64,000 bases of DNA from Trujillonella endophytica (GTDB lineage Bacteria > Actinomycetota > Actinomycetes > Mycobacteriales > Geodermatophilaceae). The notes under the pieces were generated by a model. That model was not told where the DNA came from and did not search any database. It saw only the letters and a program-made list of their open reading frames with translations. The position numbers were made by a program, and so were the translations under genes. How positions within the stretch are numbered: position 1 is the first letter of the stretch; each line of letters starts with the position of its first letter. Location of the stretch: contig NZ_FOEE01000007.1 in assembly GCF_900110555.1 (NCBI RefSeq), positions 211,649 through 275,648 of the forward strand. The letters are read 5' to 3'. Below are positions 42,769-51,308 of this stretch, piece after piece.

Positions 42769-44265
42769 TCAGGTCCCGTGCGGGTCGGGCGGTGCGGTCT
42801 CGTCGAGTTCGGGTGGGTCGGGTGGCGGGTCGTGGTGCCAGCCGGGTGGGGAGGTGGTGCGGGTGACGCCGGCCGGGGTGCGGACGACGAGCCGGCCGTC
42901 GGGGAGCAGGGTGAAGGTCCAGTCGCGGGCGAAGGTCTTGATGCGGTGGTGACGTCGGCAGAGGCAGCAGAGGTTGGCGCAGGCGGTAGGGCCGCCGTCG
43001 GCGTGCGGGGTGACGTGGTCGATGTCGCAGCGGCCGGGGCGGCGGGTGCAGCCGGGCATGCGGCAGCGCCGGTCGCGGGTGGTCACGAGGCGGCGTTGGG
43101 CGGCGGTCGGCCTGTAGCCACGAGTCGGCGGGGGCGGCCCGAGACCGGGGCCGTCGGTGGAAGGCGCGGCGCCGGCGGGTGGGCGGCTTCGGCGGCGGCC
43201 GATGCCGGCGGCGCGGCGGAGTTCGGCGCGGGTGGCCACGGCGACGGTCCGGCCGGTGGCCGGGTCGTCGAGGGCGACGTGCACGGAGCCACCGGGCGGG
43301 GGCGGGCCGAGGCCGAGCAGGTCCAGCTCGGCGAGGACCTGGCGGCACTGGGCGGCGGAGATCCAGGTGCCGTCCACCTCCGCAGGCGGGGCCTCGGCGG
43401 GGGCATCGGGGCGCAGCGCGGGGATCGCGGCGTGGATGGTCAGCTGGGCGGTGACCGGTGGGCGGGAGGTGTCCCAGGGGCGCAGCAGCAGGTCCAGCGC
43501 GACGGTGGCGCGCAGCAGCCCGATCGGTTCCGTGTAGCCGTCGTTGCGGGCGAACAGGGCGTAGGTGCCGATCGCGTCGCGGGCAGCGACCACCAGCGGG
43601 AACGGGCCCTCGATGACCAGCCGGCCCAGCCCCTCGGCGGTCCGCTCGACGTGCACGTCGGCGCGCCGCTCGGCCTGCCGGCGGCGGCGTTCCCGCGCAG
43701 CGGCGTCGTGCCGGTACAGGTGGTAGCGGGTGCGGTCACCGAGCCGGCCCGGTGGGCAGTCGGCGGCGCCGGGCAGCACCGTGCTCTGTACCGCGGCGGC
43801 AACGTCGTCGGTGGTGTCGCCGAGCAGGTCGAGCAGGATGCGGGCCTTGCGGATCGTCAGCCGGCCCTCGTACAACGCGCCCCAGGTCGGGGTCAGCTTG
43901 GTGGTGAGCAGCAGCGCCTCGACCGCCAGCCGGGAGGCCTCGGACTCTCCGCAGCCGCGGATCACCGCCAACTCGGAGACGAAGTCGTCGGACACGTCGG
44001 CCAGCGCCGCCGGCCGGGCCGCGACCGCGTCCGGTCCGGGGCCGCCGCGCTCCCCGAAGGCGGCGTCACGCTCCCGTCGCCGGCGGCGGGCCAGCTCGGC
44101 GATCACCGCCGCCTGGTGGGCGTACTCCCGCGCGATGTGTGCGTCGGTGGACCAGATATCGGCCACCAGATCCAGCTCGGAATCCGCGCTCGACACCACC
44201 TCCGCCGGCGCGACCGGCACCTGCTCACCGACATACTCCGGCGGGGGAGGCCGTCGATCCCACAT
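42769..44265 (-). CDS. DUF222 and HNH endonuclease domain protein (13E12-repeat type)
   Basis: A 498-aa protein with an N-terminal DUF222 helical domain (about residues 30-350) and a C-terminal HNH nuclease. The HNH/zinc region reads CRMPGCTRRPGRCDIDHVTP, then ADGGPTACANLCCLCRRHHR, with the catalytic His-His pair in DIDHV and RRHH and four structural Cys. Such genes are repeated in many actinobacterial genomes and are associated with mobile DNA. The ATG at 44265 is six bases after TACGGT (44272-44277, minus), so it is probably leaderless. A Pro/Asp-rich tail ends the protein. Confidence 0.9.
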   Translation of the reverse strand: MWDRRPPPPEYVGEQVPVAPAEVVSSADSELDLVADIWSTDAHIAREYAHQAAVIAELARRRRRERDAAFGERGGPGPDAVAARPAALADVSDDFVSELAVIRGCGESEASRLAVEALLLTTKLTPTWGALYEGRLTIRKARILLDLLGDTTDDVAAAVQSTVLPGAADCPPGRLGDRTRYHLYRHDAAARERRRRQAERRADVHVERTAEGLGRLVIEGPFPLVVAARDAIGTYALFARNDGYTEPIGLLRATVALDLLLRPWDTSRPPVTAQLTIHAAIPALRPDAPAEAPPAEVDGTWISAAQCRQVLAELDLLGLGPPPPGGSVHVALDDPATGRTVAVATRAELRRAAGIGRRRSRPPAGAAPSTDGPGLGPPPPTRGYRPTAAQRRLVTTRDRRCRMPGCTRRPGRCDIDHVTPHADGGPTACANLCCLCRRHHRIKTFARDWTFTLLPDGRLVVRTPAGVTRTTSPPGWHHDPPPDPPELDETAPPDPHGT

Positions 44266-44271
44266 ACCCGC

Positions 44272-44277
44272 ACCGTA
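44272..44277 (-). promoter_or_regulatory. -10 hexamer TACGGT upstream of the DUF222/HNH gene
   Basis: TACGGT lies six bases before the ATG at 44265 with no Shine-Dalgarno, matching the leaderless pattern seen across the window. Confidence 0.55.
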
Positions 44278-44396
44278 TGCACGGGGTACGACAGTTCCCG
44301 CAGGTCGGCCGAACGCCGTTCCCGCGGCCGCCGGGGAGGACGCAGCGGCGCCGCCCGAGCGGCCGGGTCCCCGGAACGGGTGGGAGGATCGCCCGC

Positions 44397-44915
44397 ATGC
44401 CGCCCGCCGACTCCCCCCGGGTCGCCGAGGTCGTCCGGCGGCTCCGCGAGGCCGGCGCGACCGGCGAGGTGCGCGAGCTGACCGACAGCGCCCGGACGGC
44501 CGCCCAGGCCGCGGCGCAGCTCGGCGTACCGGTCGGGGCCATCGCCAACAGCCTGGTGTTCGACGTCGGTGGCAGCCCGCTCCTGGTGCTCACCAGCGGC
44601 GCCCACCGCGTCGACACGGGCCTGGTCGCGGCCCTGCTCGGCGTCCCCGAGGTCCGGGTCGCCCGCCCGGACTTCGTGCGCGAGCACACCGGTCAGGCCA
44701 TCGGCGGCGTCGCCCCGGTCGGCCACCCGGCCCCGATCGGCACGCTGGTCGACGTCGAACTCGCCCGCTTCGCACAGGTGTGGGCCGCCGCCGGGCACCC
44801 GCACACCGTCTTCCCGACCACCTACGACGAACTCCTCCGACTCACCGAGGGCACCCCCGCCGAGGTGGGCCCCGGACCGACGGAGCCGGCCCTCCCCGAG
44901 GCGGTACAGGCATGA
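44397..44915 (+). CDS. YbaK/EbsC-type aminoacyl-tRNA deacylase
   Basis: A 172-aa single-domain trans-editing protein. Family features are AAAQLGVPVGAIANSLVF, the catalytic-region GAHRVDTGLVAALLG, and TGQAIGGVAPVGHPAPIGTL with the conserved GxxxPxGH-like loop. Relatives hydrolyse mischarged Cys-, Pro- or Ala-tRNAs. The ATG at 44397 has GGGAGGAT seven bases upstream. Its stop overlaps the following GNAT gene by four bases, so it heads the carotenoid operon that follows, an unusual partnership. Confidence 0.9.
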   Translation: MPPADSPRVAEVVRRLREAGATGEVRELTDSARTAAQAAAQLGVPVGAIANSLVFDVGGSPLLVLTSGAHRVDTGLVAALLGVPEVRVARPDFVREHTGQAIGGVAPVGHPAPIGTLVDVELARFAQVWAAAGHPHTVFPTTYDELLRLTEGTPAEVGPGPTEPALPEAVQA

Positions 44916-45505
44916 CCGGCACGACCCCCGCGACGCGGGTCACCCAGCTGCCCACCGGGTGGATCCGGGACAACATGCAGGAGGCGCTGACCATCTACGG
45001 CGCCGCGATGGGCTACTCGTCCTCCGTGGTCGCCGGCCGCTACGGCTACGCCATCCAGCACACCGAGCGGCCGGGCTTCCGCGCCGTCGGGGCGTTCGTC
45101 TCCGATCCCGACGGCGAGCGGATGGCCGGCTTCGGCTACGGCTACGAGATCGCCCCCGGGCAGTGGTGGCACGACCAGGTCCGCGCCGCCCTGGACCGGC
45201 GGACGGCGAAGCGGTGGCTGCCCGGCGCCTTCGAGGTCTGCGAGCTGCACGTGCACCCCGACGCGCAGAGCCGCGGCCTGGGCCGCCAGCTGCTGCACGC
45301 GCTGGTCGCGGATCTGCCCAACCCGGTGGCGCTGCTGTCCACCCCGGACGCCGACACCAAGGCCTTCCGGCTGTACCACGCCGACGGCTTCGTCGACCTC
45401 GCCCGCGGTCACCACTTCCCCGGCGACGCCCGCCCCTTCGCCATCCTCGGCGCCCGCCTCCCCCTGCATCCGCGCGGTCCCGGTCTGCCGAACGACCAGG
45501 TGTGA
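44912..45505 (+). CDS. GNAT-family N-acetyltransferase
   Basis: A 197-aa acetyltransferase. The acetyl-CoA-binding motif A appears as [19 protein letters not shown], where the Q/RxxGxG/A pyrophosphate loop is SRGLGR, and motif B as KAFRLYHADGFVDLARGHHF. The substrate is not predictable. Both ends overlap neighbours by four bases (ybaK upstream, oxidoreductase downstream), so it is translated from the same transcript. Confidence 0.87.
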   Translation: MTGTTPATRVTQLPTGWIRDNMQEALTIYGAAMGYSSSVVAGRYGYAIQHTERPGFRAVGAFVSDPDGERMAGFGYGYEIAPGQWWHDQVRAALDRRTAKRWLPGAFEVCELHVHPDAQSRGLGRQLLHALVADLPNPVALLSTPDADTKAFRLYHADGFVDLARGHHFPGDARPFAILGARLPLHPRGPGLPNDQV

Positions 45506-47154
45506 CCGCCGCCGACCCGCAGCCCCCCACCCGCACCCTGGACGCCGTCGTCGTCGGCTCGGGACACAACGGCCTGGTCGCCGCCTGCTACCTGGCCCGC
45601 GCCGGGCTGGCGGTCGAGGTGCTGGAGCGCGACGAGGTCCTCGGCGGGGCCGTCTCCACGGTCGAGCGCTGGCCCGGCGTGCGGGTGGACCGCGGCTCGA
45701 GCGCGCACGTGATCGTGCGGCACAGCGGCATCGTCGAGGAGCTGGACCTGGCCGCGCACGGGCTGCGCTACCTCGACTGCGACCCGTGGGGGTTCGCCCC
45801 CGCCCCGGTCCCCGGCGATCCCGGCCCGGACGGGCGGCCGCTCGTCCTCTCCGTCGACCTCGACGCCACCTGCGCCTCGATCGAGGCCGCCTGCGGGGCG
45901 GCCGACGCCGACGCCTACCGCCGCTTCGTCGCCGAGTGGGCGCCGCGCAGCCGCGCCGTCGTCGCCTCGTTCGCCGGCCCGCCCACCCCGGGCAGGCTGG
46001 TCCGGGCCTTCTGGCCGCTGGGCGCTCCCCGCGACGGCCGGCCGCGCACCCCGGGCGGCGACCTCGCGGTGGACTTCCTGGGCTCGGGCGACGCGCTGCT
46101 GGACCGCTGGTTCACCAGCGAGCGGCTCAAGGCCGCGCTGGCCTGGTTCGGCGCGCAGTCCGGGCCACCGATGAGCGAGCCGGGCACGGCGGCGATGGTC
46201 GGCTGGGTCGCGCTGCTGCACGACGTGCCGCCGGGCCACCCCGTGGGCGGCTCGGGCGGGCTGACGGCCGCGCTGCGCCGGCGGCTGGAGGCCGACGGCG
46301 GGCGGGTGGCCCTCGGCGACGCCGCGCAGCGCCTGCTGGTCGAGGACGGCCGCGTCGCCGGCGTGCGGACGACGTCCGGGCGGGAGCTGCGGGCGCCCGT
46401 CGTCGTCTCCGCCGCCCACGTCCTGGCCACCCGCGACCTCGCCGGCGACGACGCGCCCCCGGCCCTGGCCGCCGCGGCGCCACCGCTGGGCAACGGCTTC
46501 GGCCTCGTGCTGCGGGCGCTGACCGACGCCCCGCCGTCCTATCCCGGGGTGCCGGCCGAGCTGGCGCTGGGCGGGCTGCAGTTGCTGTGCACCGACCGCG
46601 CCACCCTGGCCGCCGCGCACGGCGACTTCGCCGCCGGCCGCCTCCCGCGCGAGCCGGTGCCCCTGGCGATGTGCTTCTCGGCGACCGACGAGACCCTCGC
46701 CCCGCCCGGGCAGCACGTGGTCACCGTCTGGGGGCAGTGGTACCCGTACGAGCTCGCGTCCGGCGCCGACTGGGAGACGCTCGCGGCGCCGGCGGCGCGG
46801 GAGCTGCTCGCGGCGGTCGACCGGTACGCCCCCGGCTTCGCCGACTCGGTACGCGAGCTGTACGTGCAGACGCCCGTGGCGCTGGAGCGCGAGCTGTCGC
46901 TGCTCCGTGGCAACGTCATGCACGTGGAGATGGGCCTGGCGAGCATGTTCTCGCTGCGGCCGACGCCGGCCCTGGCCGGTCAGCGCGTGCCCGGCCTGCC
47001 GGGCCTCTACCTGGCCGGCGCGTCGACGCACCCCGGCGGCGGGGTGTCGGGCAACTCGGGCCGGACGGCGGCGCGGCTGGTCCTCGCCGACCGCGGCCGG
47101 TACGCGCGCGGGCGCAGGGTGCTGGCCGGGCTCGCGGGCCGGCTGCGCCGGTGA
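45502..47154 (+). CDS. CrtI/CrtO-like FAD-dependent carotenoid oxidoreductase
   Basis: A 550-aa flavoprotein of the phytoene desaturase superfamily. The N-terminal dinucleotide fold is VVVGSGHNGLVAACYLARAG with GGAVSTVE nearby. The C-terminal FAD-binding end is LYLAGASTHPGGGVSGNSGR. The GHNGL variant resembles CrtO-type ketolases and related oxidases rather than true CrtI. Its position before cruF and cruG suggests it modifies the end of the carotenoid chain by desaturation or oxidation. The exact reaction is unresolved. A second, more typical CrtI is encoded at 55393. Confidence 0.82.
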   Translation: MTAADPQPPTRTLDAVVVGSGHNGLVAACYLARAGLAVEVLERDEVLGGAVSTVERWPGVRVDRGSSAHVIVRHSGIVEELDLAAHGLRYLDCDPWGFAPAPVPGDPGPDGRPLVLSVDLDATCASIEAACGAADADAYRRFVAEWAPRSRAVVASFAGPPTPGRLVRAFWPLGAPRDGRPRTPGGDLAVDFLGSGDALLDRWFTSERLKAALAWFGAQSGPPMSEPGTAAMVGWVALLHDVPPGHPVGGSGGLTAALRRRLEADGGRVALGDAAQRLLVEDGRVAGVRTTSGRELRAPVVVSAAHVLATRDLAGDDAPPALAAAAPPLGNGFGLVLRALTDAPPSYPGVPAELALGGLQLLCTDRATLAAAHGDFAAGRLPREPVPLAMCFSATDETLAPPGQHVVTVWGQWYPYELASGADWETLAAPAARELLAAVDRYAPGFADSVRELYVQTPVALERELSLLRGNVMHVEMGLASMFSLRPTPALAGQRVPGLPGLYLAGASTHPGGGVSGNSGRTAARLVLADRGRYARGRRVLAGLAGRLRR

Positions 47155-47957
47155 GCGCGCCGTCGGTGGCAGCACCCCCGGGCGTCCGGAGCGCGGTCCC
47201 GTGGGCGCTCACCGCCGTCCTGGTCGCGACCGCGATCGCCTACCCGCTCACCGACGGCGGCGCGCGCACCGCGGTCAGCTGGGCCGTCGTGCTGCTCGGT
47301 GCGGCGCTGTCGGTCGCGCACGCGGCGGGGAGCCGGGGCGCGCGCACGGGGCTCGGCGTGCTCGGCCTGGTCGCGGGCGCCGCCGTCGTCCTCGAGTCGA
47401 TCGGTTTGGCGACCGGCTTCCCGTACGGCTCCTACGACTACGGCGACGACCTCGGTCCGACCCTGCTCGGCGTGCCGTTCCTGGTGCCGCTGGCCTGGCT
47501 GATGATGGCCTGGCCCAGCTGGCTGCTGGGGTCGCGGCTGACCCGCGGGGTGCGGGCAGGCCGCCGGCGTCCGGCCCGCGTGGCCGCGGCCGCGGCGGTG
47601 TTCGCGGCGTGGGACGTCGTCCTGGATCCGCAGATGGTGCAGGCCGGCTACTGGACGTGGACGCACCCCTCCCCCGGCCTGCCCGGCATCGACACCGTGC
47701 CGCTGACCAACCTGGCCGGCTGGCTGCTCGCCGGGCTGCTGCTCATGGCGCTCCTCGACCGGCTGGTCGAGCGGACGGCGACCGGGCCCCGCACCGGGGA
47801 CGGCGCGCCGCTGGCCGCGCTCGGGTGGATGACCCTCGGTGGGGCGCTGGCGCACGCCGGCTGGCTGGACCTGCCCGGTTCGGCGGCCTGGGGAGCGACC
47901 CTCGCCGTGCCGGTGCTCGCCGCGCTCGCGGTCCAGGCCGCGCGGGCCCGCCGGTGA
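47151..47957 (+). CDS. cruF: CruF-type carotenoid 1,2-hydratase (DUF422)
   Basis: A 268-aa membrane protein with about seven helices. The family signature ESIGLATGFPYGSYDYGDDLG precedes LVPLAWLMMAWPSWL and the charged membrane motif AWDVVLDPQMVQAGYWTW. CruF adds water to the psi end of acyclic carotenoids such as lycopene derivatives, giving a 1'-hydroxyl that CruG glycosylates. Both genes overlap here by four bases. The GTG at 47151 overlaps the previous stop. Confidence 0.88.
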   Translation: MSAPSVAAPPGVRSAVPWALTAVLVATAIAYPLTDGGARTAVSWAVVLLGAALSVAHAAGSRGARTGLGVLGLVAGAAVVLESIGLATGFPYGSYDYGDDLGPTLLGVPFLVPLAWLMMAWPSWLLGSRLTRGVRAGRRRPARVAAAAAVFAAWDVVLDPQMVQAGYWTWTHPSPGLPGIDTVPLTNLAGWLLAGLLLMALLDRLVERTATGPRTGDGAPLAALGWMTLGGALAHAGWLDLPGSAAWGATLAVPVLAALAVQAARARR

Positions 47958-49057
47958 GCGGTCGGGTCGTCCGGGGGCTGTCGGCCGCGGCCGTCGTCCT
48001 CGCGGCGCACGCGGCGGTGAACGTGCGGCTGCTGCGCCGCCCGCCGGAGCGGCACCCGGCGGTCCTGCGCCCGGTCAGCGTGGTCGTGCCGGTGCGCGAC
48101 GAGGAGCGGCACGTCGGCGAGTGCGTCGCCGCCCTGCTCGCCCAGCGGGGCGTGCCCGACCTGACGGTCGTCGTGGTGGACGACGGCTCCACCGACGGCA
48201 CCGCCGACGTGCTGCGCACCGTCGACGACCCGCGGGTGCAGGTGGTGACCGCCCCGCCGCCGCCTCCGGGCTGGCTCGGCAAGCCGCACGCCTGCGCCAC
48301 CGGGGTGGAGAAGGTGCCGGCCGACCCCGACGGGGTACTGGTGTTCGTCGACGCCGACGTCCGGCTGTTCCCCGACGCCATCGCCCGCGCCGTCGCGATC
48401 CTGGACGGCGCCGGGCTCGACCTGGTCTCGCCGTGGCCCCGGCCGCTCACGGGCACCCTCGCCGAGCGGCTGGTCCAGCCGCTCGCCCCCTGGCTGTGGG
48501 CGACGACGCTGCCGCTGCGGCTGGCCGAGCGCTCCCCGCGACCGTCGCTGACCGCGGCGAACGGCCAGTTCCTGGTGCTGACCGTGCCGGCGTACCTGGC
48601 GTCGGGCGGGCACGCGGCGGTGCGCGGCGAGGTGCTCGAGGACGTCGCGCTGGCCCGGGCCGTCAAGCGTGCCGGAGGCCGGGCGGTTCCCGTGGCCGGC
48701 GCGGAACTGGCCGCCTGCCGGATGTACGACGGGTGGACGGCGCTGTCGGCGGGCTACGCCAAGTCGCTGTGGGCCGCGGTCGGCGGCTCGCCCGCGGCCG
48801 GTGTGGCCGCGGCCGCGGTGCTCAGCGCGATCGGTGTCGTCCCGGCGGTGGCCGCGCTGCGCGGCTCCCGGGCGGGGCTGGTGGGCTACGCCGCGGGAGT
48901 GGCCGGGCGGGCGGTGAGCGCGGCCGCGACCGGCACCCGCGTGTGGCCCGACGCGCTGGCCCACCCGGTGTCGCTGCTGGCGTTCGACCTCCTGCTGGCC
49001 CGGTCGGTCGCCGGGCACCGCCGGGGCACGCTCACCTGGCGTGGTCGCCGGCTCTGA
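47954..49057 (+). CDS. cruG: CruG-type carotenoid glycosyltransferase (GT2 family)
   Basis: A 367-aa GT-A fold glycosyltransferase with membrane helices at both ends. The nucleotide-sugar site is SVVVPVRDEERHVGECVAAL with VVVDDGSTDGT, the DxD motif is FVDADVRLFPDA, and the acceptor-side motif is RGEVLEDVALARAVKRAGG. Such enzymes glycosylate the hydroxyl made by CruF. Its 3' end overlaps the convergent VOC gene by 26 bp. Sugar and acceptor identity cannot be predicted. Confidence 0.87.
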   Translation: MSGRVVRGLSAAAVVLAAHAAVNVRLLRRPPERHPAVLRPVSVVVPVRDEERHVGECVAALLAQRGVPDLTVVVVDDGSTDGTADVLRTVDDPRVQVVTAPPPPPGWLGKPHACATGVEKVPADPDGVLVFVDADVRLFPDAIARAVAILDGAGLDLVSPWPRPLTGTLAERLVQPLAPWLWATTLPLRLAERSPRPSLTAANGQFLVLTVPAYLASGGHAAVRGEVLEDVALARAVKRAGGRAVPVAGAELAACRMYDGWTALSAGYAKSLWAAVGGSPAAGVAAAAVLSAIGVVPAVAALRGSRAGLVGYAAGVAGRAVSAAATGTRVWPDALAHPVSLLAFDLLLARSVAGHRRGTLTWRGRRL

Positions 49058-49436
49058 GCCGCTCGGTGGGGTCAGGCTGCTCCTCCAGGTAGACCAGGCC
49101 GTTCCCGTCGGGATCGGCGAACGAGAACATCGGCGGCGCACCCTCGAGGTGCAGCACCTCGTCGTTGTGCAGTGCCACCCCGGCCTCCCGGATGCACTCG
49201 TGGGCCGCCGCCACGTCCGTCGTCCCCAGCCGGATCGCGACCGGGATCTCGCCGTCCGGTGGCAGGAGCAGGATCCCCACGGTCGAGCCGGGCGGCACCA
49301 CCTCGATCAGGCGTGCCCCGGGCCAGACCTCGGCGTCCATCCGCACCTCGCAGCCGAGCACGCCGGTGTAGAACGCGAGCGCCTCGTCCTGGTCCCGGAC
49401 CGGCACGGACACGCTGATCACCCTCGTCGTCGTCAT
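49032..49436 (-). CDS. VOC-superfamily protein (glyoxalase-like)
   Basis: A 134-aa single-domain protein. Motifs typical of the VOC fold are SVPVRDQDEALAFYTGVLGC near the N-terminus and FADPDGNGLVYLEE near the C-terminus. They correspond to the two beta-alpha-beta-beta-beta modules; a Glu ligand is in the last motif. Function (metalloenzyme, binding protein) is undefined. The ATG at 49436 is preferred because upstream sequence is not conserved in character. It lies antisense to the end of cruG. Confidence 0.85.
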   Translation of the reverse strand: MTTTRVISVSVPVRDQDEALAFYTGVLGCEVRMDAEVWPGARLIEVVPPGSTVGILLLPPDGEIPVAIRLGTTDVAAAHECIREAGVALHNDEVLHLEGAPPMFSFADPDGNGLVYLEEQPDPTERLRAGDHAR

Positions 49437-49509
49437 GCCGTTGAGACGGCGGCAGCCCGCCGAACTCATCGGATCAGCCGGGCCGGGTCGCGTGACAGAG
49501 GATGGCGGG

Positions 49510-50166
49510 GTGACCCCGCACCCGCCCGCCGACCGCACCACCTTCGATCCCGCCGAGATGGCGACCCGTGCGTTCTACCGGGTGCTGAACTCGGTGGTGG
49601 TGCCCCGGCCGATCGCCTGGGTGTGCAGCCGCTCCGCCGAGGGGGTGCACAACTTGGCGCCGCACTCGTTCTACACGGTGGCGTGCGTGGACCCGCCGGT
49701 CGTGCAGTTCACCTCCGTCGGCCGCAAGGACTCGCTGAACAACGTCGAGGCCACCGGCGACTTCACCGTGAACCTCACGCCGGAGGCCCTGTTCGAACAG
49801 GTCAACGCCACGGGCACCGACTTCCCGCCGGACCAGAGCGAGGCCGAGCACGCCGGGCTGCACCTCGAGCCGAGCCTCCGGGTGGCCGCGATGCGGGTCG
49901 CCGAGTCGCCGGTCTCGGTCGAGTGCACGCTGCACTCCACCGTGCGACTGGGCGACAGCACCGTGGTGTTCGGGCGCGTGCAGCTCATCAGCGCGTGGAG
50001 CAGCGCCGTCCGCGAGGGCCGGCCGCGGATCGAGGAGCTGCGGCCGCTGGCACGCCTGGGCGGCAACGAGTGGTCGACCATCGGCGAGGTGCTGGAGATC
50101 CCGCGGATCCCCTACCGCGACTGGGCCGGCGACCCGTCGATCGGCGAGCGCGTCCGCGACCGCTGA
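49510..50166 (+). CDS. Flavin reductase-like (FMN-binding split-barrel) protein
   Basis: A 218-aa flavin reductase domain protein. Signature blocks are FYRVLNSVVVPRPIAWVCS, NLAPHSFYTVACVDPPVVQF, KDSLNNVEATGDFTVNL and VFGRVQLI. This domain binds FMN and may supply reduced flavin to oxygenases; the partner is not identified. The GTG at 49510 is six bases after GAGGAT (49498-49503), which can be a -10 or a Shine-Dalgarno. It ends just before a long palindrome shared with the convergent adoK gene. Confidence 0.87.
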   Translation: MTPHPPADRTTFDPAEMATRAFYRVLNSVVVPRPIAWVCSRSAEGVHNLAPHSFYTVACVDPPVVQFTSVGRKDSLNNVEATGDFTVNLTPEALFEQVNATGTDFPPDQSEAEHAGLHLEPSLRVAAMRVAESPVSVECTLHSTVRLGDSTVVFGRVQLISAWSSAVREGRPRIEELRPLARLGGNEWSTIGEVLEIPRIPYRDWAGDPSIGERVRDR

Positions 50167-50176
50167 CGCCTGACAT

Positions 50177-50260
50177 CATGATCGCGACCGCCGCGGTGTG
50201 GTCGCGACACCCGCGCCACAGCGCGGCGCCGGCGACCACACCGCGTGACTCGCGATCATG
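50177..50260. repeat. Three-tier palindromic element between convergent genes
   Basis: Three nested inverted repeats: CATGATCGCGA (50177-50187/50250-50260), CGCGGTGTGGTCGC (50192-50205/50232-50245) and CCGCGC (50211-50216/50221-50226). All arms are perfect, 31 pairs in all. It may serve as a bidirectional terminator, but the three-tier structure and the GATC-rich outer arms look like a REP/MITE-type element. Confidence 0.8.
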
Positions 50261-50267
50261 GTCGAGC

Positions 50268-51245
50268 TCAGGCCGGCAGGTGCGCGGCGACCTCGGCGGC
50301 GGCCTCCTCGCCGAAGGCCTCGGCGAACCGGGCCAGGAACGGCACCCGCACCAGCTCGTACTCCTGGGTGCCGATCACCTCGACCGCCTCGGTCGCGACC
50401 GCCGACCCCAGCTGGGTGCAGCGCTCCACCGACAGGCCCCAGGAGCGGCCGGCGATGAAGCCCGCGCGCAGGGCGTCGCCGCCGCCGGTGGGCTCGACCG
50501 GCTTGGTCTCGGGCACGGCCTTGACCTCGATCGGGTCGGCACCGACCGAGCGCACCAGGACGCCGTCGGCAGCCCGGGTGGTCACCCACAGGCCCACGCG
50601 GGCGAGCACCTCGGCGTCGGTCCAGCCGGTCTTCTGCAGCAGCAGGTGCGACTCGTACTCGTTGGTGAACAGCAGGTCCGCGCCGTCGACCAGCTGGCGG
50701 ATCATCGCGCCGTCGGCCCAGGCCAGCTGCTGGCTGGGGTCGGCGGCGAAGGCGAAGCCGCGCTGCCGGCACTCCTGCGTGTGCCGGACCATCGCCGTCG
50801 GGTCGTTGGGGCCGACGACGACGAGGTCCAGCGAGCCCACCCGCTTGGCCACCGGCGCGAGCTCGATCTGGCTGGCCTCGGCCATGGCGCCCGAGTAGAA
50901 GGACGCGATCTGGTTGTTGACCTGGTCGGTGGTGCACACGAACCGCGCGGTGTGCTTGAACTCCGACCAGTGCACGCTCGAGGTGTCGACGCCGTGGCGG
51001 TTCAGCCAGGCCTCGTAGTCGGCGAAGTCGCTGCCGACCGCGCCGACGAGGACCGGGCCGACCCCGAGCAGGCCGAGGCCGTAGGCCATGTTCGCGCCGG
51101 CCCCACCGCGGTGCTGCACCAGGTCGTCGACGAGGAACGACAGCGAGACGTTCTCCATCTGCCCCTCGACGAACTGCTCGGTGAACTTCCCCGGGAAGGT
51201 CATGAGGTGGTCGGTGGCGATGGAGCCGGTGACGGCGACGGGCAC
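50268..51245 (-). CDS. adoK: Adenosine kinase (PfkB family)
   Basis: Phosphorylates adenosine to AMP for purine salvage. The 325-aa product closely follows actinobacterial AdoK: VTGSIATDHLMTFPGKFTEQ at the N-terminus, VSLSFLVDDLVQHRGGAGAN, AFAADPSQQLAWADG and the PfkB catalytic end PTGGGDALRAGFIAGRSWGL with the active-site Asp. The GTG at 51245 has GAGGAG six bases upstream; the frame extends to 51296 without support. The kinase ends 8 bp from the palindromic element. Confidence 0.9.
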   Translation of the reverse strand: MPVAVTGSIATDHLMTFPGKFTEQFVEGQMENVSLSFLVDDLVQHRGGAGANMAYGLGLLGVGPVLVGAVGSDFADYEAWLNRHGVDTSSVHWSEFKHTARFVCTTDQVNNQIASFYSGAMAEASQIELAPVAKRVGSLDLVVVGPNDPTAMVRHTQECRQRGFAFAADPSQQLAWADGAMIRQLVDGADLLFTNEYESHLLLQKTGWTDAEVLARVGLWVTTRAADGVLVRSVGADPIEVKAVPETKPVEPTGGGDALRAGFIAGRSWGLSVERCTQLGSAVATEAVEVIGTQEYELVRVPFLARFAEAFGEEAAAEVAAHLPA

Positions 51246-51308
51246 GAGCGCTCCTCGGCTGGACTGCGGCGCCGGCGGCGCGGGATGGCCCGACAAGAGT
51301 AGGAGTAC

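Noticed and set aside
42769..44265. DUF222/HNH gene as an active homing endonuclease or part of a defence system
   Set aside because: No intron, intein or defence partner is nearby; the family is simply abundant in actinobacteria.
50167..50267. Palindrome as a tRNA or small RNA gene
   Set aside because: The fold is one long nested stem with no cloverleaf and no promoter; terminator or repeat element is a better reading.
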